This document shows positions 18,654 through 26,811 of a DNA stretch of 64,000 nt, in pieces; the first letter of the stretch is position 1, and each line of letters opens with the position of its first letter. The notes under the pieces were generated by a model. That model saw nothing but the letters and a program-made list of their open reading frames with translations, was not told the origin of the DNA and ran no database searches. Both the position numbers and the translations under genes were made by a program. This DNA comes from Sulfitobacter noctilucae (GTDB lineage: Bacteria; Pseudomonadota; Alphaproteobacteria; Rhodobacterales; Rhodobacteraceae), in assembly GCF_000622365.1 (NCBI RefSeq), contig NZ_JASC01000014.1:620001-684000 (forward strand), given 5' to 3'.

Positions 18654-18737
18654 GCGGGTGTGGCGGAATTGGTAGACGCACCAGATTTAGGTTCTGGCGC
18701 CTATGGCGTGGGGGTTCGAGTCCCTTCACCCGCACCA
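18654..18737 (+). tRNA. tRNA-Leu (UAG anticodon)
   Basis: Acceptor arms GCGGGTG and CACCCGC pair fully, followed by A and an encoded CCA at 18735-18737. The D-loop GGCGGAATTGGTAGACGC is leucine type. The anticodon arm CCAGA-TTTAGGT-TCTGG gives UAG, and a short class II variable arm and the GGTTCGAGTCC T-arm follow. The gene is intact although an integrated element starts at its 3' end, because the element supplies the same 26 bp. Confidence 0.97.
18712..18737 (+). repeat. attL: left copy of the 26-bp attachment core
   Basis: The last 26 bases of tRNA-Leu, from the T-arm GGGTTCGAG through the CCA end. Identity to the right copy stops exactly at both ends (CTC versus AAC after it). Confidence 0.9.
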
Positions 18738-18795
18738 CTCTAACTCCTTGAAAGTAAACAATGCCCTTGCAAACAAGGGGCAAAGTCCGTTTGAT

Positions 18796-18814
18796 GGTTA
18801 CAACTTTGGTTACA
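18796..18814. repeat. Tandem GGTTACA pair near attL
   Basis: Two copies of GGTTACA start at 18796 and 18808, about 60 bp inside attL and just upstream of the integrase start. A similar pair lies inside attR. They are candidate arm-type integrase binding sites. Confidence 0.4.
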
Positions 18815-18827
18815 AACGGGCCGTGAT

Positions 18828-20399
18828 GTGACAGGCAAAATCAAGAATTTGGTGAACCGTCGTGGACGCTACCATGCACGGTTAGTGGTCCCGAAAGACC
18901 TGCGAAAATTTGTTGGCAAAACGGAACTTCGAACTCCGTTGGGCGGTGACTATCGGCAGGCGGTGAAGTTGCTGCCCGGTGCGGTGGCTCAACTTCAACA
19001 CAAAATTGCTCTCGCTGAGCGTGAGGCAGGGATCGGCGACGGCACTCCGGCACGTTACCCACTTGCGACGGATCAGTTGGCTTATAACCATTATTCCTTG
19101 CGCTTGATGTTCGATGAGCGGCGACGGAATCACTTTCCAATAGGTCAAATCGGCATCAACGATCTGCTTGTAGACCAGTTGCGTGCAGCTGTTGGGGGGC
19201 ATGCAACTAACGAAGAGCTGAAGGTGCTGGTCGGGCCGCACATCGAACGGTATCGGACCCTTGGCAATACAGATGTTCTAGAGGGCAGTCCGGCTTGGCG
19301 GGAACTAGCCAGAGCGCTTTGCATGGCCGATCTGGAAGCACTCGAACGTATTGTCGAACGGGATGAAGGCAACTTTTCTGGCGAAACTAATTTGCCGCTC
19401 CTCAAGGATGCAGAGCCACCAAAGAACCCTGACAAGCCCGTGAATCTCACGCAGCTTTGGACCGACTACGTCAATAGTCGCGTTCAGGCCGGTTTCATGC
19501 GGGACAAGGGCAAGCGTCAGTTGCCGGTTATCGAAAGCCTGCGAAAATTCGTTAAGCACAATGACGCGAGACGCATCACCAAGAGGGACTTGCTCGAATG
19601 GCGCGATCAGGTGCTGGAAGACCGGTGTGCAAAGACCGTGAACGACGTCTATCTTTCGGCAATTCGTTCACTGTTTTCTTGGGCGTTTGAGAACGAGCGC
19701 CTAACCGAAAATGTAGCAGCATCCGTGAAGCAGCCGAAGGCGAGGAAGGTTTACAGCCGCGAACGCGGTTACACAGATGCAGAAGCGCTGAAGGTTCTGA
19801 AGGCGTCCCGATCTTATCAGTCAAAAGTTGATGAGTTCGGGAACGTGCGTGAATCAGTCCAAATCGCAAATGTGAAGCGTTGGGTGCCGATGATCTGCGC
19901 TTTTTCAGGTGCACGGGTTTCAGAGATTATCCAGCTGCGCAAACAGGACGTCACGAAGGTGGAAGGGCGGTGGGTGATCAGGATTACTCCGGATGCTGGC
20001 ACAGTGAAGTCTGGCGGATATCGCGATATCCCATTGCACGACCAGATCATTGCCGAAGGTTTCCCTGAGTTCGTGCTGGCGGCAAAAGACGGCCCGCTTT
20101 TCCATAACGCGAAAGACCCTGAGAAATTCCAACGTGCAGCGGTCATAGTATCTAACAAGCTTTCAGAATGGCTCCGCACTACAGGCTTGCGGCCTGACGG
20201 GTTGCAGCCAAACCATGCTTGGCGGCACAGGTTCAAGACCCAATGCCGTGAGCTGGGCATCTCTGATCGTGTTGTAGATGCAATCCAAGGACATGCGGCC
20301 AAAACTTCGTCAGACAACTATGGCGATGTAACCTTGAAGACGAAAACGAACGCGATAGAGCAGCTCCCGAACTACGATCTGAACTGCATGACGGCATAA
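18828..20399 (+). CDS. Tyrosine-type site-specific integrase
   Basis: This 523-residue recombinase begins with a DUF6538-like arm-binding region (YHARLVVPKDLRKFVGKTEL, about 11-30). It has a core-binding SAM-like domain at about 205-310 and a catalytic domain from about 320. The active-site residues can be placed: R363 in FSGARVSEI, H463 and R466 in NHAWRHRF, H489 in IQGHAAK and the nucleophile Y498 in SSDNYGD. The start is GTG at 18828, 90 bp from the attachment core. It presumably drove insertion into tRNA-Leu. No excisionase gene is recognised nearby. Confidence 0.93.
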   Translation: MTGKIKNLVNRRGRYHARLVVPKDLRKFVGKTELRTPLGGDYRQAVKLLPGAVAQLQHKIALAEREAGIGDGTPARYPLATDQLAYNHYSLRLMFDERRRNHFPIGQIGINDLLVDQLRAAVGGHATNEELKVLVGPHIERYRTLGNTDVLEGSPAWRELARALCMADLEALERIVERDEGNFSGETNLPLLKDAEPPKNPDKPVNLTQLWTDYVNSRVQAGFMRDKGKRQLPVIESLRKFVKHNDARRITKRDLLEWRDQVLEDRCAKTVNDVYLSAIRSLFSWAFENERLTENVAASVKQPKARKVYSRERGYTDAEALKVLKASRSYQSKVDEFGNVRESVQIANVKRWVPMICAFSGARVSEIIQLRKQDVTKVEGRWVIRITPDAGTVKSGGYRDIPLHDQIIAEGFPEFVLAAKDGPLFHNAKDPEKFQRAAVIVSNKLSEWLRTTGLRPDGLQPNHAWRHRFKTQCRELGISDRVVDAIQGHAAKTSSDNYGDVTLKTKTNAIEQLPNYDLNCMTA

Positions 20400-20471
20400 A
20401 ATAACTTTGCTCTTTCCCTCGGATTCTTACTGTGGTATTTATGCAACACTCAATTTGTTACATAGGTTCAC

Positions 20472-21671
20472 ATGGCCCTTACTCGCCTAAAGCAAGCTCT
20501 TGGCTTCACTACCGAACAGAAAGCCATCACGCTCACTGATCCGGAAGCATGGGCGCTGTTCGGATCAATGCCTACTGCGTCGGGTATCAGTGTTGGTCCA
20601 TCAAGCGCCATGCGCGTTCCTGCCGTTGCATGTGCAGTATCGCTAATCAGCGAAACTATTGGTGCTATGCCGGTCAAACTGTTCGACCGGGACACGAAGG
20701 ATTAGCTCACTACTCACGCTGCCTATCGCTTGATCCATGATGAGGCGAACCCTTGGACAAGTGCATCTGAGCTGCGCGAACAGCTGACCACAGATGCTTT
20801 GTTGCACGGGGCAGGACACGCACAGGTTATCCGGTTTCCGGATGGCACACCGTTCGAGTTGCATCGCATCGAACCGGGTAAGGTGCAGCGCCAGCTAGAA
20901 CAAGACGGCGAACCTTTCTACCTTGTTAGCACGGTCTCCGGCCAAGCACGCATACCTTACAGCGACATACTACGCGTTGAGGCTTTCGGCGGGATATCTC
21001 CGGTCACTTTGGGTCGCGAAGCAATCGCATTGGCCCTCAGCTTCGAACACCATATCGGCGGCGTGTTTGCGAATGGTGGCCGTCCGTCAGGAGTGATCAA
21101 GGCACAGAAGTCCCTCGACGCAGAAGCCAAAAAGAAGCTGGCTGCATCGTGGTTCACGACCCACGGCGGCAAGAATGCAGGCGGCACTGCCTTGCTCGAT
21201 GAAGGCATGGACTATCAACAACTGTCTATGACCCTTGCGGATACTCAATTTGCGGAAAACCGTCTTGAGCAGATCCGTGAAATTGCCCGTGTGTTTCGAG
21301 TGCCCCCTACGATGCTTTTCGAGCTGAGCCGTGGCACTTGGTCCAATACCGAACAGATGATGCGCCAGTTCCTCACGCTTACCCTGCGGCCTTGGCTGAC
21401 CAACTGGCAGGCTGCGTATGCACGTTGCCTGCTGACCCCAGAGGAACGCGCCGAAGCCTACATCGAATTCATCACCGATGATCTGTTGTCTACGGATCAT
21501 GCCACCCGTGCAACTGCTTACGGGCAATATCGGTCTATGGGTGTGATGACCGGCAACGAAGTCCGCAGAGGCTTAAACATGGCGGATCACCCGGAAGGCA
21601 ACAAGCTCGACAATCCCCACATCACTACGACTACCGATATGCAGCCTGATCAACCGGAGGTCACAGAATGA
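20472..21671 (+). pseudogene. HK97-family phage portal protein interrupted by an in-frame TAG stop
   Basis: The frame from 20472 encodes residues 1-77 of a portal protein (RVPAVACAVSLISETIGAMPVKLFDRD) and then meets TAG at 20703-20705. Reading in the same frame continues without shift: THAAYRLIHDEANPWTSASELREQ, LHGAGHAQVIRFPDG, PFYLVSTVSGQARIPYSDILRV, FRVPPTMLFELSRGTWSNTEQ, to the stop at 21671. The full frame is 400 codons, the normal portal size. The portal forms the dodecameric DNA gate of the capsid, and neither half should work alone. The break is a single point change, so it may be a recent inactivation, an assembly error or a suppressed amber codon. The 3' end overlaps the next gene as ATGA. 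Confidence 0.85.
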
Positions 21672-21991
21672 TCACCTTTACTGGGTTCTTCGGCACCGCA
21701 GATCACACCTTCACCCTGACCGATGCCATGATCGCCGAACTGGAACGCGTCTGCGATTGCGGCATTGGCACGCTTTATCAGCGCACGGTGGCGATGGCCT
21801 TCAGGTCTGCTGATCTGACAGAAATCATCCGACTTGGCCTGATCGGCGGTGGCATGACGCCTCAAGAGGCGATGCAGCTGACAGACACCTACGCACGCAA
21901 TCGTCCCATGGGCGAAGTGTTTCCACTGGCCTTGGATATTTTGGACGCCCGCTGGAACGGCACTGAACCCGATAAGGAGGCCGGAGCGTGA
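21668..21991 (+). CDS. GTA gp10-like phage tail assembly protein
   Basis: This 107-residue protein resembles the gene transfer agent gp10 / Phage_TAC family: a short beta start (TADHTFTLTDAMIAELERVC), a middle helix pair (LTEIIRLGLIGGGMTPQEAMQLTDTYA) and a polar C-terminal tail. In GTA and related siphophages this protein is thought to act in tail assembly. It overlaps the portal frame by 4 bp (ATGA) and has a GGAGGT Shine-Dalgarno. Lying between portal and capsid is unusual, because in GTAs gp10 follows the major tail protein. Confidence 0.7.
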   Translation: MITFTGFFGTADHTFTLTDAMIAELERVCDCGIGTLYQRTVAMAFRSADLTEIIRLGLIGGGMTPQEAMQLTDTYARNRPMGEVFPLALDILDARWNGTEPDKEAGA

Positions 21992-23529
21992 CCAATTACA
22001 TCGAAGTTAAGGCAGCTCTGTCCGTCACAGACGCAGGCGAGATCACCGGTATTGCATGGCCGTTCGGTAGTGCAGACCGCGTTGGCGATGTGATCGAAAA
22101 GGGTGCCATAACAGCACCGGCAACCTTGCCCATGCTGTTCGCTCACGACCAAGGCCAAGTCGTCGGCGTTTGGGATCACATCGCAGAGACGGACCAAGGG
22201 CTGACCGTAAAAGGCCGCTTGCTAGTAGACGGCGTAGAACGCGCCCGTGAAGTGCGTGCGATGATCCAGAGTAAGGCCGTCACCGGCCTGTCGATCGGCT
22301 TTGTCACCAAGCAAGCCAAGCGGCACGCCAAAGGCCGCACGATCACAGCTGCGCACCTTCACGAAATTTCAGTTGTCGCGGTCCCGTGTCATCCGGGCGC
22401 ACAGATCACTTCCATCAAATCCGATGACACCACCATGACAATTCAGGAGAGAACCCACATGGAAAAAGAAGAAATCGCAGGCGATCAAATCGACCCAAAA
22501 GTCCCTGCGAACGATGCCCCGCAGATCGACACCAAGGCTTTCGAAGAAATGAAGGTCCGGCTTGATCGCATGGAAGCAAAAGCAAATCGGCCTCGGATCA
22601 GCCATGACCAGAACCCGGTCATGCAAGGTGACGAAACCAAAGCATTTGCGGCCTACCTGCGCACAGGCGATCGAACAGAGATCAAATCGCTTGCCTATAG
22701 TTCTGGCACAGGTGGCATTCTCGCGCCTGAGACAGTCAGCACATCAATCCTCGAAAAGATCGCTGAATTCTCGCCCGTGCGCAGCGTCGCGCAAACCATT
22801 CAGATGAACGGCCCACTGCTACAGCTGCCCCGGCTTCAGCAAGAGGTCGATCCGGCAGAAGTTGCTGAGGGCGCGGAAAAAGACGTGGACGAACCAACAT
22901 TCGACCAAATCGATCTTAAGCCTTTCGAAATGGGCGTTGTGGTTCCCGTTACCAAGATCCTTTTGGAAGACGCTCACATCGATCTTTCGGCATATTTGGG
23001 AAACCACATTGCCCGCCGGTTTGGTCAAAAAGAAGCGACTTGGTTCGTAAACGGCAATGGCACATCGCAGGCCGAAGGCGTGATGGTTTCAGCCGATATT
23101 CTGGACAACGAAGTCGCTTCCATCGACGCCGATGCTCTGATCGATCACTATTACGGTATCAAGACCGGTTACGCCTCAAATGGCGTCTGGCTGATGAACC
23201 GCAAGACGATGGCATTGGTCCGGAAGCTGAAGGATGCCGATGGTCAGTATATCTGGCAGGCGGGTCTACAGTCCGGCCAACCAGCAAACTTGTTGGGCCG
23301 TCCGGTCTATGAAGCTGTCGATATGCCTGACCCCACTGCTGGCAATTCGCCGATTGTCTTCGGTGACTTTGCCGAAGGATATGCCATCGCCGATCGCACA
23401 GGCTTTGAAATCATCCGGGATGAACTGACCGGTGCAGCGTCTGGCATGGTCAAGTTGATTGCACGGCGCCGTGTAGGTGGCCGCGTGGTCATGGGTGAAG
23501 CTCTGGCAAAACTGTCGCTGGCTGCCTAA
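21988..23529 (+). CDS. Prohead protease-major capsid fusion (HK97 type)
   Basis: This 513-residue protein joins two normally separate head proteins. Residues 1 to about 150 form a serine protease of the HK97 prohead protease family with the catalytic His in LFAHDQG and the Ser in TGLSIGFV. Residues about 155-230 are a charged linker with a coiled-coil delta-domain-like stretch (FEEMKVRLDRMEAK). Residues about 240-513 are an HK97-fold capsid protein (GGILAPETVSTSILEKI, ATWFVNGNGTSQAEGVM, GVWLMNRKTMALVRKL). In such fusions the protease is expected to free itself during maturation. The 3' end has the family's RRVGGRVVMGEALAKL. Confidence 0.9.
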   Translation: MTNYIEVKAALSVTDAGEITGIAWPFGSADRVGDVIEKGAITAPATLPMLFAHDQGQVVGVWDHIAETDQGLTVKGRLLVDGVERAREVRAMIQSKAVTGLSIGFVTKQAKRHAKGRTITAAHLHEISVVAVPCHPGAQITSIKSDDTTMTIQERTHMEKEEIAGDQIDPKVPANDAPQIDTKAFEEMKVRLDRMEAKANRPRISHDQNPVMQGDETKAFAAYLRTGDRTEIKSLAYSSGTGGILAPETVSTSILEKIAEFSPVRSVAQTIQMNGPLLQLPRLQQEVDPAEVAEGAEKDVDEPTFDQIDLKPFEMGVVVPVTKILLEDAHIDLSAYLGNHIARRFGQKEATWFVNGNGTSQAEGVMVSADILDNEVASIDADALIDHYYGIKTGYASNGVWLMNRKTMALVRKLKDADGQYIWQAGLQSGQPANLLGRPVYEAVDMPDPTAGNSPIVFGDFAEGYAIADRTGFEIIRDELTGAASGMVKLIARRRVGGRVVMGEALAKLSLAA

Positions 23530-23532
23530 GCA

Positions 23533-24159
23533 ATGACAAAGCAGCACGCATTTCGGGCGATCGCTTTGGAATACGGTGGCAACACCGTTTTCCTGCTACC
23601 CTCGTTGCGTGCTGCATTCTTTCTCGAACAGCTGCATGGCGGCTTTCCGGGCTTGCTCAGAAAGCTGGCAGAATTTGACACCGCAACGGTCTGGCATGTG
23701 ATCAAGGAAGCTGCTGGCAAAGACGCCAGTGACACGCTGCTTGCGTATGCAGCAACACGACCTCTTACGGCATTCTCACATGCCGCTACAGGCCCATTGT
23801 TTGCATTGGTGGCGGCACTGCTGCCGATCGCACCAAAGGCTACGACAACTGATAGCGATGGTGCTTCAGTCCCTTGGGCAGATGCCTTCACTGAACTCTT
23901 CAAGATCGCAACCGGCTGGCTTGGCTGGACACCGGAAACGGCATGGAATGCCACGCCGCAAGAGATCACAGACGCCTTTGATGCACATCTGAACAAGCTG
24001 AAGGCGCTGCACGGTGCGGCGGATGATGAACCTGACAGCACGAACGCAAATCAAAGAGCGCAGAATATCGCATTGGGCCTTGATCCTGAGTTCGACAGGG
24101 CCGGTCTGCACGCGCTGAAGGTTAAAAGCAAAGCGCGTGAAGGGCAGGTGGATCTATGA
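23533..24159 (+). CDS. Phage tail assembly chaperone-like protein (gp10/gp10.1-like halves)
   Basis: This is a 208-residue protein. The N-terminal part (FLLPSLRAAFFLEQLHGGFPGLLRKLAEFD) has the pattern of GTA gp10-type proteins. The segment about 118-160 (LFKIATGWLGWTPETAWNATPQEITDAFDAH) matches the short rcc01693/gp10.1-type chaperone (G-x-x-G-W-x-P-x-x-x-W-x-x-T-P-x-E). In GTAs these are two small frames, so a merged form is suggested. The call is by pattern, not by search. It starts 3 bp after the capsid stop and overlaps the HNH gene. Confidence 0.6.
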   Translation: MTKQHAFRAIALEYGGNTVFLLPSLRAAFFLEQLHGGFPGLLRKLAEFDTATVWHVIKEAAGKDASDTLLAYAATRPLTAFSHAATGPLFALVAALLPIAPKATTTDSDGASVPWADAFTELFKIATGWLGWTPETAWNATPQEITDAFDAHLNKLKALHGAADDEPDSTNANQRAQNIALGLDPEFDRAGLHALKVKSKAREGQVDL

Positions 24160-24506
24160 GTAGACCACCAAGGCTCTGCACATGCGGCAAAACAGTCGCG
24201 CACGGTCAAAGATGTCCCTGTCAGATTATTCGCAATCGCGCACGCAATCAGCGCCACGATCGCAACCGCCCTACAGCCTCGCAGCGCGGTTACGGCAGCG
24301 CATGGCGAACGGCCCGTGCAGCATTCCTAAAGATAAATGATCGTTGCGCATGGCCCCGTTGCGGTGCTGTGGCGACAGTTGTGGACCACATCATTGCGCA
24401 TCGCGGCAACCAAGACCGGTTCTGGGACCGAAGCAATTGGCAACCGCTTTGCAAACCTTGCCATGATCGCCGCAAGCAACGGCAGGAGCGTAGCGATGGC
24501 AGATAA
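24156..24506 (+). CDS. Phage HNH endonuclease
   Basis: This 116-residue protein carries a zinc-binding HNH module: CAWPRCGAVATVVDHIIAHRGNQDRFWDRSNWQPLCKPCHDRRK, with CxxxxC and CxxC pairs and the catalytic DHIIAH. A further cysteine cluster (CTCGKTVAHGQRCPC) lies at the N-terminus. Such HNH proteins partner with the terminase to cut phage DNA at packaging. It is in the head-gene string, overlapping its neighbours by 4 and 11 bp, though about 2.7 kb from the terminase small subunit. Confidence 0.88.
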   Translation: MSRPPRLCTCGKTVAHGQRCPCQIIRNRARNQRHDRNRPTASQRGYGSAWRTARAAFLKINDRCAWPRCGAVATVVDHIIAHRGNQDRFWDRSNWQPLCKPCHDRRKQRQERSDGR

Positions 24507-25050
24507 CCAACATCAGAAGCTCTGGCTTGAAGTGTTATCCAAAGCCATCACCGATGCTCTGGAAGGTGCACCCAGCTGGTCTAGCGATCGGGTAGAAGAA
24601 ACCCACAAGGCACGCAGCTATTTCACAGAGACCAACAAAGACTTCACGACTGTCTGCAATCTGGCTGGCGTTGATCCGGAAGCCGTCCGCGAGCGGATGA
24701 TCAAGCTGATCGAAGCAGCAGCTACGCCGGAACTGCTGTTTGGAATGCCACATGCAGAAAGACGCGGCCAAAAGCTTCATTCAAAGCCAGCGCACAGGCG
24801 CAAGCTGTTCCTCACCTACAAAGGTGAGCGCCGCAGAATGACAGAATGGGCGAAGTGCTTTGGCATCAATTACCGCGTCTTGCACAACCGTATCAAGAAT
24901 GGCTGGCCAGTCGAACGCGCCCTGACTGAAGCGGTTGGACCCTCGTTCAAAGGTATGGGGGGTGGTCTAGCTTTTCGGACCGCTCAGGGGACCGGCGGGG
25001 GGAGTGCCGCACAGGACAGCTCGAAAATAGATTTTCCAAAGAGAATTTAA
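24496..25050 (+). CDS. Phage-associated putative DNA-binding protein
   Basis: The 184-residue product starts at 24496 inside the end of the HNH gene, preceded by an AGGAGCG Shine-Dalgarno. Residues about 30-80 are helical. Residues about 105-140 (YKGERRRMTEWAKCFGINYRVLHNRIKNGWPVERALTEAV) have the form of a short helix-turn-helix module, seen in many phage and homing-endonuclease-associated proteins, that binds DNA. The C-terminal 35 residues are Gly-rich and low in complexity. No enzyme motif is visible. Confidence 0.6.
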   Translation: MADNQHQKLWLEVLSKAITDALEGAPSWSSDRVEETHKARSYFTETNKDFTTVCNLAGVDPEAVRERMIKLIEAAATPELLFGMPHAERRGQKLHSKPAHRRKLFLTYKGERRRMTEWAKCFGINYRVLHNRIKNGWPVERALTEAVGPSFKGMGGGLAFRTAQGTGGGSAAQDSSKIDFPKRI

Positions 25051-25053
25051 GCT

Positions 25054-25566
25054 TTACTCGCCGGGGGCTTTTTCAACACCTATTCTCATCCACGACTGAA
25101 TTGAGGTCTTGATACTGTCGAACATGGCTTCGTTGAGCGTATCGCTGTTATAAATTGTCGTGTGCAGGTCGAGCCCGATCTGTCCGATGATAATTTTTCT
25201 CTGATTGTATTTTGGTGAAACAGCTGCCCAAAATGAAGTATTAATTGAGCCGTGACAAAGGCCGGTTTCCGCACGAGTTGCATCCACTTGAATCTTGAAT
25301 TCTGCGATATTCTCTCTCAGAACTGGATGAGGAAGGCCGTTGTCTCGTTCGGGCATTTCAATCACGTTAAACCCAACGAGTTCTAATTGGTCTTGTGCAT
25401 AATTGCGGGTCTCGCGAATGTTGGTCCAACAGCCACCGTCGGCGTGATCACGGATCGTAACATAGACGCCATCAAACACTTTAGGTTCCCACAACGGCTG
25501 TGCCGACAATGACTGTGAAAGCAGCCCAAGGTAAACAAGCGGTGCTGCAATAAATCTCTTTGTCAT
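25054..25566 (-). CDS. Secreted protein of unknown function on the opposite strand of the phage module
   Basis: The 170-residue protein has a signal peptide (about 1-23, FIAAPLVYLGLLSQSLSAQ). The ATG at 25566 is preferred because the GGAGGG Shine-Dalgarno lies just upstream of it and inside the longer frame starting at 25581. The mature part has two cysteines about 60 residues apart (GGCWTNIRETRNYAQ and LCHGSINTSFW) and a YNQRKIIIGQIGLDLHTTIYNSD segment, with no recognised family. It sits alone on the minus strand between head genes, with its own promoter region, which is typical of a cargo (moron) gene. Confidence 0.65.
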   Translation of the reverse strand: MTKRFIAAPLVYLGLLSQSLSAQPLWEPKVFDGVYVTIRDHADGGCWTNIRETRNYAQDQLELVGFNVIEMPERDNGLPHPVLRENIAEFKIQVDATRAETGLCHGSINTSFWAAVSPKYNQRKIIIGQIGLDLHTTIYNSDTLNEAMFDSIKTSIQSWMRIGVEKAPGE

Positions 25567-25642
25567 ACGATCGCCCTCCAATGTGGGAATTGTATTGCTT
25601 TGAGCTGCAAAATTACAACCAGACTTCCAAACACGATTACGA

Positions 25643-25656
25643 TATGTTATAACATA
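25643..25656. promoter_or_regulatory. Perfect 14-bp palindrome in a divergent promoter region
   Basis: TATGTTATAACATA is its own reverse complement. It lies in the AT-rich 120-bp gap between the minus-strand secreted gene and the plus-strand connector gene, about 77 bp before the first and 30 bp before the second start. A dimeric repressor operator is the simplest reading. Confidence 0.5.
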
Positions 25657-25686
25657 CCATACAATACTGCGCTGGATAATTGAGAA

Positions 25687-25986
25687 ATGACTTCAACCAC
25701 ACCCGTCACCCTACTGAAATTGCAACTCAATCTTGAGCATGATCTTGATGACGAACTGCTACAGCACAAGCTGGACGCAGCCGAACTCTGGATCACAAAC
25801 TACACCGGCAGTGCTTTCGCAGAAGGCAACGCGGCGTTGACTGAGGCTGCATTACAGCTTGCCTCTTACTGGTATGAACAGCGTGAAGCAGTGGGCTTTG
25901 ACGTCGCCCTGAAGCCAGCACCTTTCGGCGTGCGGGAGCTTCTGGATTCCTACAAGACTCAGGTGACCGGCCATGTCTCTGAGTAA
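25687..25986 (+). CDS. Phage head-tail connector protein (gp6-like)
   Basis: This 99-residue protein is all-helical and fits the gp6-like connector family that docks under the portal: VTLLKLQLNLEHDLDDELLQHKLDAAELWITNYTG, then ALTEAALQLASYWYEQREAV and FGVRELLDSYK near the end. Length is typical. Its start is 30 bp after the palindrome, with a weak Shine-Dalgarno (TTGAGAA). It overlaps the next gene by 14 bp. Confidence 0.85.
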   Translation: MTSTTPVTLLKLQLNLEHDLDDELLQHKLDAAELWITNYTGSAFAEGNAALTEAALQLASYWYEQREAVGFDVALKPAPFGVRELLDSYKTQVTGHVSE

Positions 25987-26395
25987 GCAATCCCAAAAGC
26001 TTTCCAAGCGCTTGGCAGCCATCCCTGAAGCGGTGCTTGAAGGCGTTCGCCCTGCCTTGATCAAAGGTGCCGAAGAGATTGCAGCGACCATGGAACTGCT
26101 GGTTCCTGTTGATGATGGCGACCTGAAAGCCTCTATCACGGTGACCAAGCCGGGGCAGACAACACCTGCCTACGCTGAAGGTGGTGGCAAGCGGACAGCA
26201 GGCCCAAATCAGGCGCTGGTGACCGTCGGTAATGAGAACGTCCGGCACGGTCACTTGCAGGAATTCGGCACAGTCAAGCAGGAAGCGCAGCCCTTCCTGC
26301 GACCTGCCGAACGGCTTGCCGGACCAAAGGCCAAGCGCAGGATCATCCGTGCGATCGGTCAGTCCATCAAGAGGGCAGCGGGAGGTAAGGCATGA
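25973..26395 (+). CDS. HK97 gp10-family phage tail-component protein
   Basis: This 140-residue protein matches the HK97 gp10 family (head-tail joining or tail terminator type): an N-terminal helical part ending in AATMELLVPVDDGDLKASI, then a strand with the conserved HGHLQEFGTVKQEAQPFLRPA. Its role is structural at the neck or tail end. It overlaps the previous and next genes by 14 and 4 bp, so it is translationally coupled in the neck-gene string. Confidence 0.85.
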   Translation: MSLSKQSQKLSKRLAAIPEAVLEGVRPALIKGAEEIAATMELLVPVDDGDLKASITVTKPGQTTPAYAEGGGKRTAGPNQALVTVGNENVRHGHLQEFGTVKQEAQPFLRPAERLAGPKAKRRIIRAIGQSIKRAAGGKA

Positions 26396-26811
26396 TTGAT
26401 CCTAGCATCACATTCCAAACGGCTGTTCGGGCGGCTCTGGTGGCCAGCCCAAGGGTCACGTATCTAGTAGAAGCGGATCACATTCGCGCCGGATCAACTC
26501 GCCCTGAAAAGCTGCCGACAATCATCTTGGCGAATCCTCAGACGATCCATCTGGGCAAGGCAAGTTGTGGATCGTTTCTGACCCGTGTTTTCATCGATGT
26601 GCACATCTGGGCGATTGAGGACGGTGCTGATGTGGCACGCCAAATCGGAGCGGCAATCTCGGTTGCCCTATGGGATACGCCATGCTCGACCGAAAACGAT
26701 ATCGATGCCTACAGCCGCCCCAGCTTTCGCTACATGCGTGACCCTGATCCGAGCCGCGCATATTGTCACGGCGTCGGCACTGTCGAAGGGGTAGTTCGAT
26801 GGGCGCTCTGA
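26392..26811 (+). CDS. DUF3168 phage tail-completion protein
   Basis: This 139-residue protein of the DUF3168 family (GTA gp8-like) caps the tail tube at the head end. Features are ITFQTAVRAALVASPRV, then FLTRVFIDVHIWAIEDGADVARQIGAAISVAL and a C-terminal HGVGTVEGVVRWAL strand. The presence of a tail-completion gene implies that this element descends from a tailed, non-contractile phage. It overlaps the head-closure gene by 13 bp. Confidence 0.8.
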   Translation: MIDPSITFQTAVRAALVASPRVTYLVEADHIRAGSTRPEKLPTIILANPQTIHLGKASCGSFLTRVFIDVHIWAIEDGADVARQIGAAISVALWDTPCSTENDIDAYSRPSFRYMRDPDPSRAYCHGVGTVEGVVRWAL

